Source: Nitrosomonas sp. HPC101
Lineage (GTDB): Bacteria; Pseudomonadota; Gammaproteobacteria; Burkholderiales; Nitrosomonadaceae
DNA length: 64,000 nt
Direction: 5' to 3'
Assembly (NCBI RefSeq): GCF_009833125.1
Contig: NZ_QRCC01000008.1
Span: forward strand, 124,001-188,000
Shown here: piece after piece, positions 25,945-33,462 of the stretch
How the letters are laid out: each line of letters starts with the position of its first letter
Position numbering within the stretch: the stretch's first letter is position 1
Notes under the pieces: generated by a model
Seen by the model: only the letters and a program-made list of their open reading frames with translations
The model's database searches: none
What the model was told of the DNA's origin: nothing
Translations under genes and position numbers: made by a program

Positions 25945-26014
25945 GATCACCGCAAAATGCGGCCGGAAGATAGTCCTACTTTTAAAGTGAGTTACTAACT
26001 GACCGTTATACCCT
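25945..26014 (+). repeat. 70-bp dispersed repeat, copy 2
   Basis: About 93 percent identical to 20641-20710, in the same orientation, 5.3 kb away. The two copies flank umuC-3', the toxin-antitoxin pair and the IS3 element, so recombination between them would remove that block. Confidence 0.7.
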
Positions 26015-26084
26015 ATATCAAAATCACAAGGCTTTGATAACTACGTAACTTTAACCAAATATCCTCCGTGATTCCCGGAGCAAT

Positions 26085-26190
26085 TTACTGTAACCGATAT
26101 TCCACTGGGCTTTTGCCACCGAGTTTTAATTTGATGCGATTCTTGTTGTAGAGGTCGTCTTGCAATTGGATGTAAATTAATTTTACCAAT
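26085..26190 (-). pseudogene. IS3-family OrfB C-terminal fragment
   Basis: On the minus strand the last codons read YIQLQDDLYNKNRIKLKLGG then KSPVEYRLQ and a stop, the typical tail of IS3-family transposases. An in-frame stop precedes it. It differs from the intact copy at 24438, so it is a relic of a second IS. Confidence 0.7.
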
Positions 26191-26228
26191 CTCTAAAGGA
26201 TGGGATTTTGGTGAGGAGAGTTGTCGGA

Positions 26229-28326
26229 ATGCGTTCTGAACAAGAGATTTTTGACGAGTTGGCAAGCCTCTGCGCGTCGCCGGGCTACGCGCATGCCGTT
26301 GCCTACTTGTGCTCGCGTGACAACATGATCCGCTATTCGGGGGAGATGACGGCCGAGGACATGCAGCACCTCTTTTCGAAGAGCCGGCTGATCCGCACCG
26401 AGACATCGACCCTCATCGGACTCATGCTCAAAAGCCCGATTGACTACACGCTTCCAGCCCCCCCGGTCCTTGAAAAGTATATCGAATCCACGGAAGCCTT
26501 GCTAGAAGAGATCCACCACGCGATGTCGGCCTCGTTCTGGCAGGACATCGATCCCGCCAAGATCGCCGAGGAAGGCTTCAATCCTTTCACGAGCGGCGCT
26601 GCACTGCGCGAACCAATCTTCTATGGTGGTGAGTCAGCGTACAGCTTTCAGTACCGCGACTTTTCCCCTGCGAAGTACGCAAACGATGACCCGTGGCTCA
26701 TCGCCAACAGGGGCTTTTCGATCCACGATGCGCGTAACGTCGTCTTTGCCATTTCGCGATTGCAGGATGAAAAGTCGATCAGCGTCATGCACTCCATGCG
26801 CGGCACGTCCCAAGAAACGTGGACCTTCTTGCCCGGCAATCGTAGATAGGGTCCTGTCCGCATTTGCAGTCCCGCCAAGCGCGTGCAACGAGCAGTTCAA
26901 GGCCCTGCACGATTTCAACATCGCCAACGCCAGTCCGCTCATCGGCATGCCGGATGGCACCTACCTGCTCTTCCACATCTACAGCCTTGTGGAGGCGCTG
27001 TATGAAGCGCCGTTCTACTGGATGGGCGCTGACAAGGCCTATGTCAGCACGGCCATGCAGAACCGCGGCGTCTTTACCGAGCAGTTCGCCGTTGAGCGCC
27101 TGCGGCAGGTCTTCGGCGCGGAGAACGTTCTTGCCAACATCGACATCTACGAGTCAAAGGGCACCAAGCTCGCTGAAATCGATGTGCTGGTGCTTTTCGG
27201 CAATCGCGCCCTGGTGCTGCAGGCGAAATCTAAGCGCCTGACGCTTGAGGCCCGGCGTGGTAATCACCTGCAGATCAAGGAGGACTTCAAAAAGAGCATT
27301 CAGGATTCCAGCGATCAAGCCTATCGCTGCGCAAAGCTGATCGAGGAAGGCAGGTGCTCCTTCAAAGATGCCGCCGGCAACGCAGTGACGTTGCCAGCAA
27401 GCCTCAAGCGGATCTACGTGATCTGCCTGATCTCAAACCACTATCCGGCGTTGAGCTTTCAGGCCCGGCAATTCTTGAAGTTCACGGCGACTGACACGAT
27501 TTCTCCGCCCTTCGTCATGGACGTTTTTGCGCTCGACGCGATGACCGAAATGCTCAGCTCGCCGCTGCACTTCTTAAGCTATGTGGATCGCCGGACTGGG
27601 TACACCGACAAGCTGATGGCGTCACATGAGCTGACGATCCTGTCCTACCACCTGAAGCAGAATCTCTGGCTGAACGACGAACATGACATGGTCATGCTGG
27701 ATGACGATATCTCTGCCGACCTGGATCTGGCGATGCTGGTTCGGCGCGAAGGCATCCCTGGCAAGGGCACTCCAGAAGGCATCCTGACGCGGTTCAGCGC
27801 GACGGCACTGGGGCGCATGGTTAAGGCAATCGAAGCCCGGCCTCACCCCGCGACTATCGACCTTGGCTTCACGCTGCTGACGCTCGGCGAAGACACCGTG
27901 CTCGAGGTCAGCGCCGGTATAGACCTGCTTGCCAAGCAGGGCATCGCCGATGGTAAGAACCATGATGTCACCGTGGGGCTGGGCAGTGGTGGCACCGGCC
28001 TCACGATTCACTGCAACGACGACCCGATTGAGGTTGCCGGCCCGGCGCTCCAAAGGCATTGCCACGCGCGGAAATACACCGAGCACGCCCAGACTTGGTT
28101 CGGGGTCTGCGTGCGCCCGATGGATCAGGCGCTGCGCTTTGGGATCAATCTTGAATTCCGATGGGAGCAGGACGACACCATGGACGCGCTCACGAAGAAC
28201 ATGGGCAAGCCAGGCAAGCTGACCTCTCTGCTGCGAGAGGCGGCCAAGGCGCGAACCAAGGTGGGGCGCAATGACCCTTGTCCATGTGGGAGCGGTAAGA
28301 AATACAAGAAATGCTGTGTGACGTGA
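26229..28326 (+). pseudogene. SEC-C domain nuclease-like protein, frameshifted (about 698 aa if repaired)
   Basis: Two consecutive frames make one protein. The first runs from the ATG at 26229 and ends at 26849. The second continues to 28326. Removing one A at 26838-26839 gives ...PGIVDRVLSAFAVPP and a continuous frame. The central part (FTEQFAVERLRQVFG, then AEIDVLVLFGNRALVLQAKS) resembles PD-(D/E)xK nuclease-related (NERD/Mrr-like) domains, with Asp and a Gln-Ala-Lys variant of the E-x-K box. The C-terminus VGRNDPCPCGSGKKYKKCC is a zinc-binding SEC-C motif. The gene is clearly more GC-rich than its neighbours, so it arrived separately. An anti-mobile-element nuclease is plausible but not shown. 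Confidence 0.75.
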
Positions 28327-28362
28327 GGTGGTGGAAACGCAGTAGCCGCCTTGTTTATTAGT

Positions 28363-28499
28363 GGTAAACCCAACAGTTGTGTCACCAGCCGCCAGTTGGA
28401 CAATTTGAATGCCGGAAAACACATGTTTTCCAACACCGAATTGCCAATCTAAAAATTACCGTCATTTTCAGAAGACGACTGCACCAATTGATGAGGTAT
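28363..28499 (+). repeat. Long direct repeat, copy 2
   Basis: Second copy of 25795-25930. It leads straight into the terminal repeat of the Tn402-like transposon at 28460. The shared flank shows that both terminal repeats once sat at the same target sequence, or that a duplication copied flank and end together. Confidence 0.8.
28460..28484 (+). repeat. Tn402-type terminal repeat, copy B (tniA side)
   Basis: After the first base it reads GTCATTTTCAGAAGACGACT then GCAC, followed by further TniA-site-like repeats ending in TATGCACGAA and TATGCACCAA before the tniA start at 28601. This matches the multi-repeat tniA-side end (IRt) of the family. Confidence 0.85.
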
Positions 28500-28600
28500 G
28501 AAGCCTGTTGTGCATATGGCTCTTGACAGCATAATATCAGTACTCATATGCACGAAACTCGTATATGTTCAATACTCGTATGCACCAAAGCGCGGTAAGC

Positions 28601-28969
28601 ATGGCGACCGATTTCGCACCGAATACCGAGCATGACGTGGCCACTCTGCCAGAACAGACATTGGAGCATGCGCTACGACGCGCCGCGATCATTGAGTCGC
28701 TGGCACTGTCGGAAACAGTCTGGCATGAAGCGGCCGACGCGGCAGTCCAGGCTATCAATGAGTCGATCATTGAAGCACGGCACAACCCCGAGACGGCGCG
28801 CTCTCTGTTCGAGTTGGCTTCCTACGGTCGGCACGATCCGGCATCACTGGAACAGTTGCGCGCCACCTTCGCTAAGGAAGGCATTCCTCCAGAATTTTTG
28901 TCACATTACAAGCCTGATGGATCCTTTGCATACCTTAGAAAGAATGACGGGTTAAGTGACAATTTTTGA
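28601..28969 (+). pseudogene. tniA: tniA 5' stub fused to an unrelated tail
   Basis: The first 50 or so codons match the TniA N-terminus: VATLPEQTLEHALRRAAIIE and ALSETVWHEAADAAVQA. After about 28752 the similarity stops and a different 70-codon tail follows (ESIIEARHNPETARSLFELA...), up to the stop at 28969. In Tn402/Tn5053 the order is tniA-tniB-tniQ-res-tniR, so the tail may be the end of tniQ, joined by one large deletion. The DDE catalytic domain is gone. The start is the ATG 16 bp after the last TniA-type repeat. Confidence 0.75.
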
Positions 28970-28993
28970 CGATCAGTAATTCCTGATTCATAC

Positions 28994-29021
28994 TGTCACA
29001 TAATCGAACGTATATGTGACA
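28994..29021. promoter_or_regulatory. res subsite (resolvase crossover/binding dyad)
   Basis: TGTCACATA (28994-29002) and TATGTGACA (29013-29021) form a 28-bp dyad just upstream of the resolvase gene. Size and place fit subsite I of a serine-resolvase res site. A partial half site (AGTGACAATTTTTGAC) lies near 28954-28969. Confidence 0.7.
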
Positions 29022-29030
29022 GATGAAACA

Positions 29031-29645
29031 ATGCTAATTGGCTACATGAGGGTATCAAAGGCAGATGGGTCTCAGGCGACTGATCTGCAACACGATGCAC
29101 TGATCGCGGCGGGTGTCGATCCTGCTCATATCTATGAGGATCATGCTTCTGGCAAACGTGAGGATCGTCCTGGTCTGGCAAGCTGTCTGAAAGCACTACG
29201 GAAAGGTGACATACTGCTTGTTTGGAAACTGGACAGGCTCGGACGGGATCTGCGACACCTGATCAATACCGTATACGACCTTACCGTGCGCGGTATTGGC
29301 TTGAAGGTGCTAAGCGGGCACGGTGCGGCCATCGATACCACGACTGCTGCCGGCAAACTGGTTTTCGGTATTTTCGCGGCTTTGGCTGAATTCGAGCGGG
29401 TGTTGATAGCAGAACGTACTAAAGCTGGCTTGGCCTCAGCCCGGGCACGCGGCAGGAAAGGCGGCCGCCCTTTCAAGATGACTACTGCCAAGCTGCGTCT
29501 GGCGATGGCCGCAATGGGTCAGCCAGAAACAAAGGTAAGCGATCTGTGCCAGGAACTCGGTATTACACGACAAACACTGTATCGACACCTTTCACCAAAA
29601 GGGGAGCTGCGCGAGGATGGGAGAAAATTGCTGACCGGGAAATAG
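29031..29645 (+). CDS. tniR: Serine resolvase TniR (Tn402/Tn5053 type)
   Basis: 204 residues from the ATG at 29031; the frame is open from a GTG at 29016, but that lies inside the res dyad. MLIGYMRVSKADGSQATDLQ carries the catalytic Ser9, followed by the Arg-rich WKLDRLGRDLRHLI and the invariant LAEFERVLIAERT. The C-terminal helix-turn-helix is VSDLCQELGITRQTLYRHL. It resolves cointegrates at res, the last step of replicative transposition in this family. It is intact and is the only complete tni gene left. Confidence 0.92.
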   Translation: MLIGYMRVSKADGSQATDLQHDALIAAGVDPAHIYEDHASGKREDRPGLASCLKALRKGDILLVWKLDRLGRDLRHLINTVYDLTVRGIGLKVLSGHGAAIDTTTAAGKLVFGIFAALAEFERVLIAERTKAGLASARARGRKGGRPFKMTTAKLRLAMAAMGQPETKVSDLCQELGITRQTLYRHLSPKGELREDGRKLLTGK

Positions 29646-29824
29646 ATCGGTGATTGTGTAGTTTAAACAAAGCGGAAAAATAGCCGTTAATACTAAGAGA
29701 ATAGCGTGCTATCTAATAAACAGAATCACAGTGTTATATCTATTTATTAAATTGCCTACTTAACAACTAACTTACTTAAATACTTCGATCTAACTAAAGT
29801 TAAATAGCATCAATTCCAAAGTTA

Positions 29825-29854
29825 TTGGACAAAGTTCCTTAGATATTCTATTAC
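29825..29854 (+). promoter_or_regulatory. Possible promoter of the zinc-ribbon/DCD operon
   Basis: TTGGAC (29825-29830) and TATTAC (29849-29854) are 18 bp apart, 16 bp before the ATG of the zinc-ribbon gene with AGGA between. The 225 bp from tniR to that gene is AT-rich and holds no other gene. Anti-phage dCTP deaminases of the AvcID type are paired with an inhibitory small RNA, which could lie here, but I see no defining structure. Confidence 0.4.
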
Positions 29855-29870
29855 ACCAATAGGAATAAAT

Positions 29871-30047
29871 ATGTCAGCCATCGTGAGTCATACAAGATGT
29901 CAGAAATGTCAAAAAATTCTTAATGTCTCTGAGCTCAAAGACAACCCAGATGGCAATGGAAGAATTTGCACTGATACCGTTGAATGCAAGAAGAACGAAC
30001 AAGAAAATATCAAGAGATCTAATCACGCACCCAAGACGACTCGCTAA
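29871..30047 (+). CDS. Zinc-ribbon-like small protein (58 aa) upstream of the DCD gene
   Basis: The ATG at 29871 follows AGGA by 6 bases. The product has CQKCQK near the N-terminus and two more cysteines (RICTDTVECKKN) about 20 residues on, giving a possible four-Cys zinc site, then a basic tail. I do not recognise the family. It ends 45 bp before the deaminase gene on the same strand, so the two are likely co-transcribed and it could regulate or sense for that enzyme. Too short for standard gene callers, but start, ribosome site and composition support it. Confidence 0.6.
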   Translation: MSAIVSHTRCQKCQKILNVSELKDNPDGNGRICTDTVECKKNEQENIKRSNHAPKTTR

Positions 30048-30092
30048 AACGATCTGCTTAGCTCACTGTTAGATTTCCTCAATAGGCATAGC

Positions 30093-31942
30093 ATGGAAGC
30101 ACAAAACAAAACAGCGAATTCCCACGCACTGGAATGCATCTACGAAGAGATCGGAAACTTTGTCGTCATTGGGTTGACTGGACGTACTGGATCAGGATGT
30201 TCGACGGCTGCCGAGATATTGTCATCGTCATCACTAAATCTTCCTGATGTTAGTCACTCCCATTATGTTGAAAATGAAAGAAGAAAATTCCGCATCGTTA
30301 AATCTTACATAGAAAAAAACTGGATATCTTTTCGGTGGCTACAAGTTCGGTCTGTTATCACAAGATACATTTTGACCATGAACTTCAATGAGCTGGTTAA
30401 TAATCTTTCCAAGATATTAGAAATTGAAACTTCAAAAATTAATAAAAGCTTTGATCCTTTCAAGGCAGAGTATGACGAAGCTCATGATCGGATCGAGAAA
30501 TACCTTGCCCTCAAAGACGACACGATGGAAGAAATCAAAATAAAAAAAAAAGATGCATATGAAATTTACTTCGAATGGTTGCCTGATTTCTCTAATAAGC
30601 TGCGAGATCGACTTCAAAGCATATCTCAAATTTCGTATACCAAGTTCTATCAATCGGTAGGAGATAATATTCGCGCGTCAGGAACCCCGAGCTCAAATGA
30701 GTTTGACTCCAAAAAAATTTTTGAGCTTGCTTCAACAATAAACAAAGTCATTAAATCCGCACACCATGTTGCAAGGGAAAAAGGTGAACCATGCCACATA
30801 GTGATAGATGCGATAAGAAATCCTTTTGAAGCTGTATATTTAAGTGAAAGGTACGCTGATTTCTATCTTTTTTCGATAAATACCAGCAATGATAATAGGC
30901 TCGCGCACTTAAGAACTAGCCATAAATTCAGTGAGCAGCAAATCATAGATCTGGACAAAAAGGAATACCCAGATAGACTGCTTGGAGACCAGAAGTTTGT
31001 ATCTCAGAATATTCAAAAATGCATTGAAATATCTGATATACACATTAATAACCCGAGAACAGATCAGTATGGGCATAGCGAGTTGCGCTCTCAGCTCGCT
31101 TGGTACGTCTCCTTAATCTTGCATCCTGGTCTAGTTACGCCGACTGCAACCGAGCGTTGTATGCAACTCGCCAGTAGTGCCAAATTGAACTCTGGTTGTA
31201 TCTCACGACAGGTTGGCGCAGTCGTAACTGATCGTTCTTATTCAGTGAAGGCGATTGGTTGGAATGATTCACCGCAAGGCCAGGTTCCATGCTTGCTTCG
31301 GAGTGCCAAAGATCTCATGAATGGTTCGGATGAGGTTGCATACAGTATTTATGAGAAGAATAATGACAAATTCAGGGATGCGCTTATAGGGAAATATGGA
31401 CAACACAAGTGTTCGAATATTCTGAATGGAAGAAATTTATCTTTTTGTTTTAAGGACTTGAAAAACGAGGTTGATGGGGAGAAAAATCAAGTTCACACAC
31501 GTTCCTTACATGCAGAGGAAAATGCTTTTCTGCAGATCACAAAGTATGGGGGCAGAAAATCTCTGGCGGAATCTTGTTCACGACAGCTAGCCCATGTGAA
31601 TTGTGCTCAAAAAAAGCCTACCAGCTTGGCATAAAGGAAATTGTTTACATCGACCCTTACCCTGGAATTGCTAATGAATACACGTTAGCAACGGGTAATA
31701 ATTCGCCAAAACTTATACTCTTCAGGGGAGCCATCGGCAAGTCATACCACAAGCTCTACACTCCGATTATGCCGTTTAAGGACGAGCTTGAAACCTTGCT
31801 TGACTTGAAGAAAAACCCGGACAAAAGGGATATTAAAATCAAAGATCTTGAGCAGGAGAACTCCCGCCTAACAGATGAGGTGGCTCGACTCAATGAAGAA
31901 ATCAAGAATGGTGGGCAGAAAACATCATCTGCACAACACTGA
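30093..31942 (+). pseudogene. Anti-phage dCTP/dCMP deaminase (DCD/AvcD type), frameshifted
   Basis: The N-terminal domain is a P-loop nucleotide kinase-like fold with FVVIGLTGRTGSGCSTAAEI, including the GSGCS variant seen in AvcD/DCD proteins. The C-terminal domain is a zinc cytidine deaminase: HAEENAF in the first frame and SPCELC in the second. The first frame leaves the deaminase near 31556 and stops at 31634. Adding one A to the run in GGCAGAAAATCT gives GRKISGGILFTTASPCELC and continuity to 31942, a protein of about 616 residues ending in a coiled coil. Family members deplete dCTP/dCMP during phage infection. As read, the zinc site is split and the enzyme would be dead unless the shift is an error or is bypassed. 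Confidence 0.87.
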
Positions 31943-31943
31943 G

Positions 31944-32273
31944 TGTCATTTTCAGAAGACGATTGCACCAGTTGATTGGGTGTAACGGTTGTTGTACAAA
32001 AGACTCTTAATAGTCACGTGTCAATAATTTGTTGTACCAATCTCGACTGTACAAATACTCATATGCACAATAGCAAGAAGTGGCTCAGACATCAGACAAT
32101 CACATCTTCGCTAGCCACGTTTTCTTGATTGCATCCGCAGAGTAAATGCTGTCAAGACTTATTGCTCATCACGGGCCGCTGGCAAACAGGCTTGCGCTAT
32201 ACCAAAATATTTCGGTAAATATCGGATGTTACCGACTTCTGACATTTAGTGCGGTTGTCTTCTGAAAATGACA
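31944..32273 (+). mobile_element. 330-bp mini-element with Tn402-type inverted ends
   Basis: Copy C (31944-31968, starting TGTCATTTTCAGAAGACGAT) and the inverted copy D (32249-32273) enclose 280 bp with no gene. The left part still has TniA-site-like repeats (TTGTACC, CTCATATGCACAA) but no tniA start. This is the size and form of a MITE-like derivative that a Tn402/Tn5053 transposase could act on. Flanking 5-mers are CTGAG and CTGGT, sharing only the first three bases. Confidence 0.7.
32249..32273 (-). repeat. Tn402-type terminal repeat, copy D (opposite orientation)
   Basis: Read on the minus strand it begins TGTCATTTTCAGAAGACAAC and ends CGCAC. It is the only end facing the other way and can pair with copies A, B or C. 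Confidence 0.8.
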
Positions 32274-32314
32274 CTGGTTTCGTCTTGCGCCATCCAAAAG
32301 AGCAGGGAAGGGGG

Positions 32315-32333
32315 GTAGCTACAATAGCGCTAC
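32315..32333. promoter_or_regulatory. Small dyad before the RelB-like gene
   Basis: GTAGC (32315-32319) and GCTAC (32329-32333) form a 5-bp inverted repeat 28 bp upstream of the antitoxin ATG, a possible autoregulatory operator. Confidence 0.35.
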
Positions 32334-32361
32334 ACTTCTAAACTTGTTATGGAGAAAAAAT

Positions 32362-32520
32362 ATGATAGCTGATGCTGTAGTGCGAGCACGTATTCCCGCT
32401 GATATGAAGGATAAGGTGATTGAAACACTAGATCGCATGGGATTGAGCGCATCTGATCTGATCCGCCTGACTTTCCTGCGCGTTGCGGAAGAAGGTCGGT
32501 CGACGAGGCCCAAAATTTAG
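32362..32520 (+). CDS. Truncated RelB/DinJ-type antitoxin, orphan (52 aa)
   Basis: The ATG follows GGAG by 7 bases. The sequence VVRARIPADMKDKVIETLDR then GLSASDLIRLTFLRVAEEG is the ribbon-helix-helix domain of RelB/DinJ antitoxins. The usual C-terminal toxin-binding tail (about 35 residues more) is missing, and no toxin gene follows before the island end 170 bp away. It is probably the remnant of a module lost when the right end formed. Confidence 0.75.
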   Translation: MIADAVVRARIPADMKDKVIETLDRMGLSASDLIRLTFLRVAEEGRSTRPKI

Positions 32521-32576
32521 AACACTCAGCGTGAAGAAAACGGACATCATGGTTGACAAACAAAATGGGCGCGAAA

Positions 32577-32592
32577 GTGTCAACCAACTGTC
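32577..32592 (+). repeat. Terminal 16-bp repeat of the island, right copy
   Basis: Identical to 8634-8649 and followed by GAC (AAC at the left copy). It lies 101 bp inside the right attachment repeat. Confidence 0.6.
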
Positions 32593-32693
32593 GACAGCAT
32601 AGCGAAATAAAGCACCTTTATAGCTCAACCAACGCAGCTTAATCCCTTAATTGCTAATATAAAGCGTATATAGTGCGACTGTATGATACGGAT

Positions 32694-32737
32694 TGTTAAT
32701 CCGCAGGTCCCAGGTTCGAGCCCTGGTCGGGGAGCCA
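32694..32737 (+). other. Attachment site attR (tRNA-Asn 3' fragment)
   Basis: An exact 44-bp copy of the tRNA-Asn end, including CCA, with no 5' half of a tRNA before it. It marks the chromosomal junction of the integrated element. The fragment cannot fold as a tRNA. Confidence 0.93.
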
Positions 32738-33106
32738 GTAAAATCAAGTAGTTGCATCTGTTTTTTCTCTTCCGTAATTTCCGCGGCCTTCTGACCTTTT
32801 TTGAAATTCGTTATTTGTTAGGGTAAGCGTGACTGAAATCCCGCAAATAATCGATCCATCCTGAGAATGGGTCATTCATCCACAATTTTCAAAGATGATG
32901 CTCTGACATAGATGGGGCCGCCCGTCAGATCCTTAATCACAACGAAATGGTGGAGCTGAACTGCAGCAATTTAAAACAGAAAGCCGGGCTGGCAACCACT
33001 GTCAACTTTCTGTCTGTGTCATATTCCAGAAATATTTGAAGGTTAGTATAGTTGCGTGATTGGTTTTCTCAGCCCTTGCTTCCTCCCCGTGAGTAAAGGG
33101 CCCTTC
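32738..33106. other. Gene-free stretch outside the right end of the island
   Basis: No convincing gene. A short open stretch starting near 32948 codes for only about 30 residues and has no support. This DNA would have followed tRNA-Asn before integration. Confidence 0.5.
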
Positions 33107-33143
33107 AATCCCTGCATTACTCTCAAGTGGCAGGGATTTTTTC
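33107..33143 (+). terminator. Rho-independent terminator
   Basis: AATCCCTGC (33107-33115) pairs with GCAGGGATT (33130-33138), followed by TTTTTT. It points rightward but no complete gene precedes it, so it may have ended the tRNA-Asn transcript before the island entered. Confidence 0.75.
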
Positions 33144-33162
33144 TTTCGTTAATTATCAATAA

Positions 33163-33390
33163 TCAGATCATTTCCGTAATCAATTTTTGACCCGCATGAT
33201 TCGAGATTTTGATCGGTTTATCCTTTTCACTCGCGTTCTTAATGTGACGGAAACGTGACAACGGAATGATAGCGTTATTCCTTGTCGATACGATTTCAGA
33301 TGCGACAAGCGTCAGATTTTCAGTTAAAAATTTGGCATAACGATCAACCATATTGCGCAATTCCCAACCTCCTGCCTCCAGAATCTTTCA
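33163..33390 (-). pseudogene. Integrase C-terminal remnant
   Basis: On the minus strand ILEAGGWELRNMVDRYAKFL followed by TENLTLVASEIVSTRNN is the end of a tyrosine recombinase with its nucleophile Tyr in DRYAKF. An in-frame stop lies just before. It is not related closely to the island integrase (which ends ...MRYAHLASSHL), so an older element once used this locus. Confidence 0.7.
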
Positions 33391-33462
33391 GTCGCCAGGA
33401 AGTCCAGGTATGACATAAATTATGGAATCGGAATTTTCAATGCCCTGCTTTCCTGATTGCAT

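Larger units (their letters stand above)
25704..26084. other. Gene-free stretch of repeats between IS3 and the nuclease gene
   Basis: No gene is visible. In order it contains a flank duplicated before the Tn402-like end (from 25795), a Tn402-type 25-bp terminal repeat (25887-25911), the second copy of the 70-bp repeat (25945-26014) and the edge of an IS3-family fragment. It is a patchwork of transposon ends. Confidence 0.7.
28460..32273 (+). mobile_element. Tn402/Tn5053-family transposon remnant carrying DCD defence gene
   Basis: The left end (28460-28484) is a Tn402-type 25-bp repeat with its first base changed to C. The only oppositely oriented match is at 32249-32273. Between them are a tniA 5' stub, a res site, the tniR resolvase, and cargo (zinc-ribbon gene, dCTP deaminase gene). 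tniB and most of tniA and tniQ are absent, so it cannot transpose alone. Flanking 5-mers are ATTAC and CTGGT, so no target duplication survives. An extra same-facing end lies inside at 31944. Confidence 0.78.
8521..32737. mobile_element. Integrated element (ICE/plasmid-like island) at tRNA-Asn, about 24.2 kb
   Basis: The element is bounded by the 44-bp direct repeat of the tRNA-Asn end. Its integrase gene is next to the tRNA and is transcribed toward it. Inside are plasmid functions (TrfA-like initiator, iteron origin, TrbL, a lipoprotein, regulators), a umuDC operon, a toxin-antitoxin pair, an IS3 element, a Tn402-like remnant and candidate anti-phage genes. No relaxase, coupling protein or full secretion gene set is visible, so it is probably a degraded ICE or an integrated plasmid that needs help to move. 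Core genes resume on both sides. Confidence 0.88.

Noticed and set aside
26623-26850. Using the full 26623-28326 frame as the real start of the SEC-C protein
   Set aside because: The first 75 codons of that frame are an out-of-frame reading of the upstream half (Arg/Ser/Thr-rich); the true N-terminus is in the other frame from 26229.
28460-28484. Class 1 integron
   Set aside because: The terminal repeat is of the integron/Tn402 type, but there is no intI, attI, attC or sul/qac segment; the resolvase and tniA stub show a plain Tn402/Tn5053 relative.
32694-32737. A second tRNA-Asn gene
   Set aside because: Only the anticodon-loop-to-CCA part is present; no D-arm or 5' acceptor strand precedes it.
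32948-33040. Possible 30-codon gene right of attR
   Set aside because: Very short, no ribosome site, no similarity I recognise.
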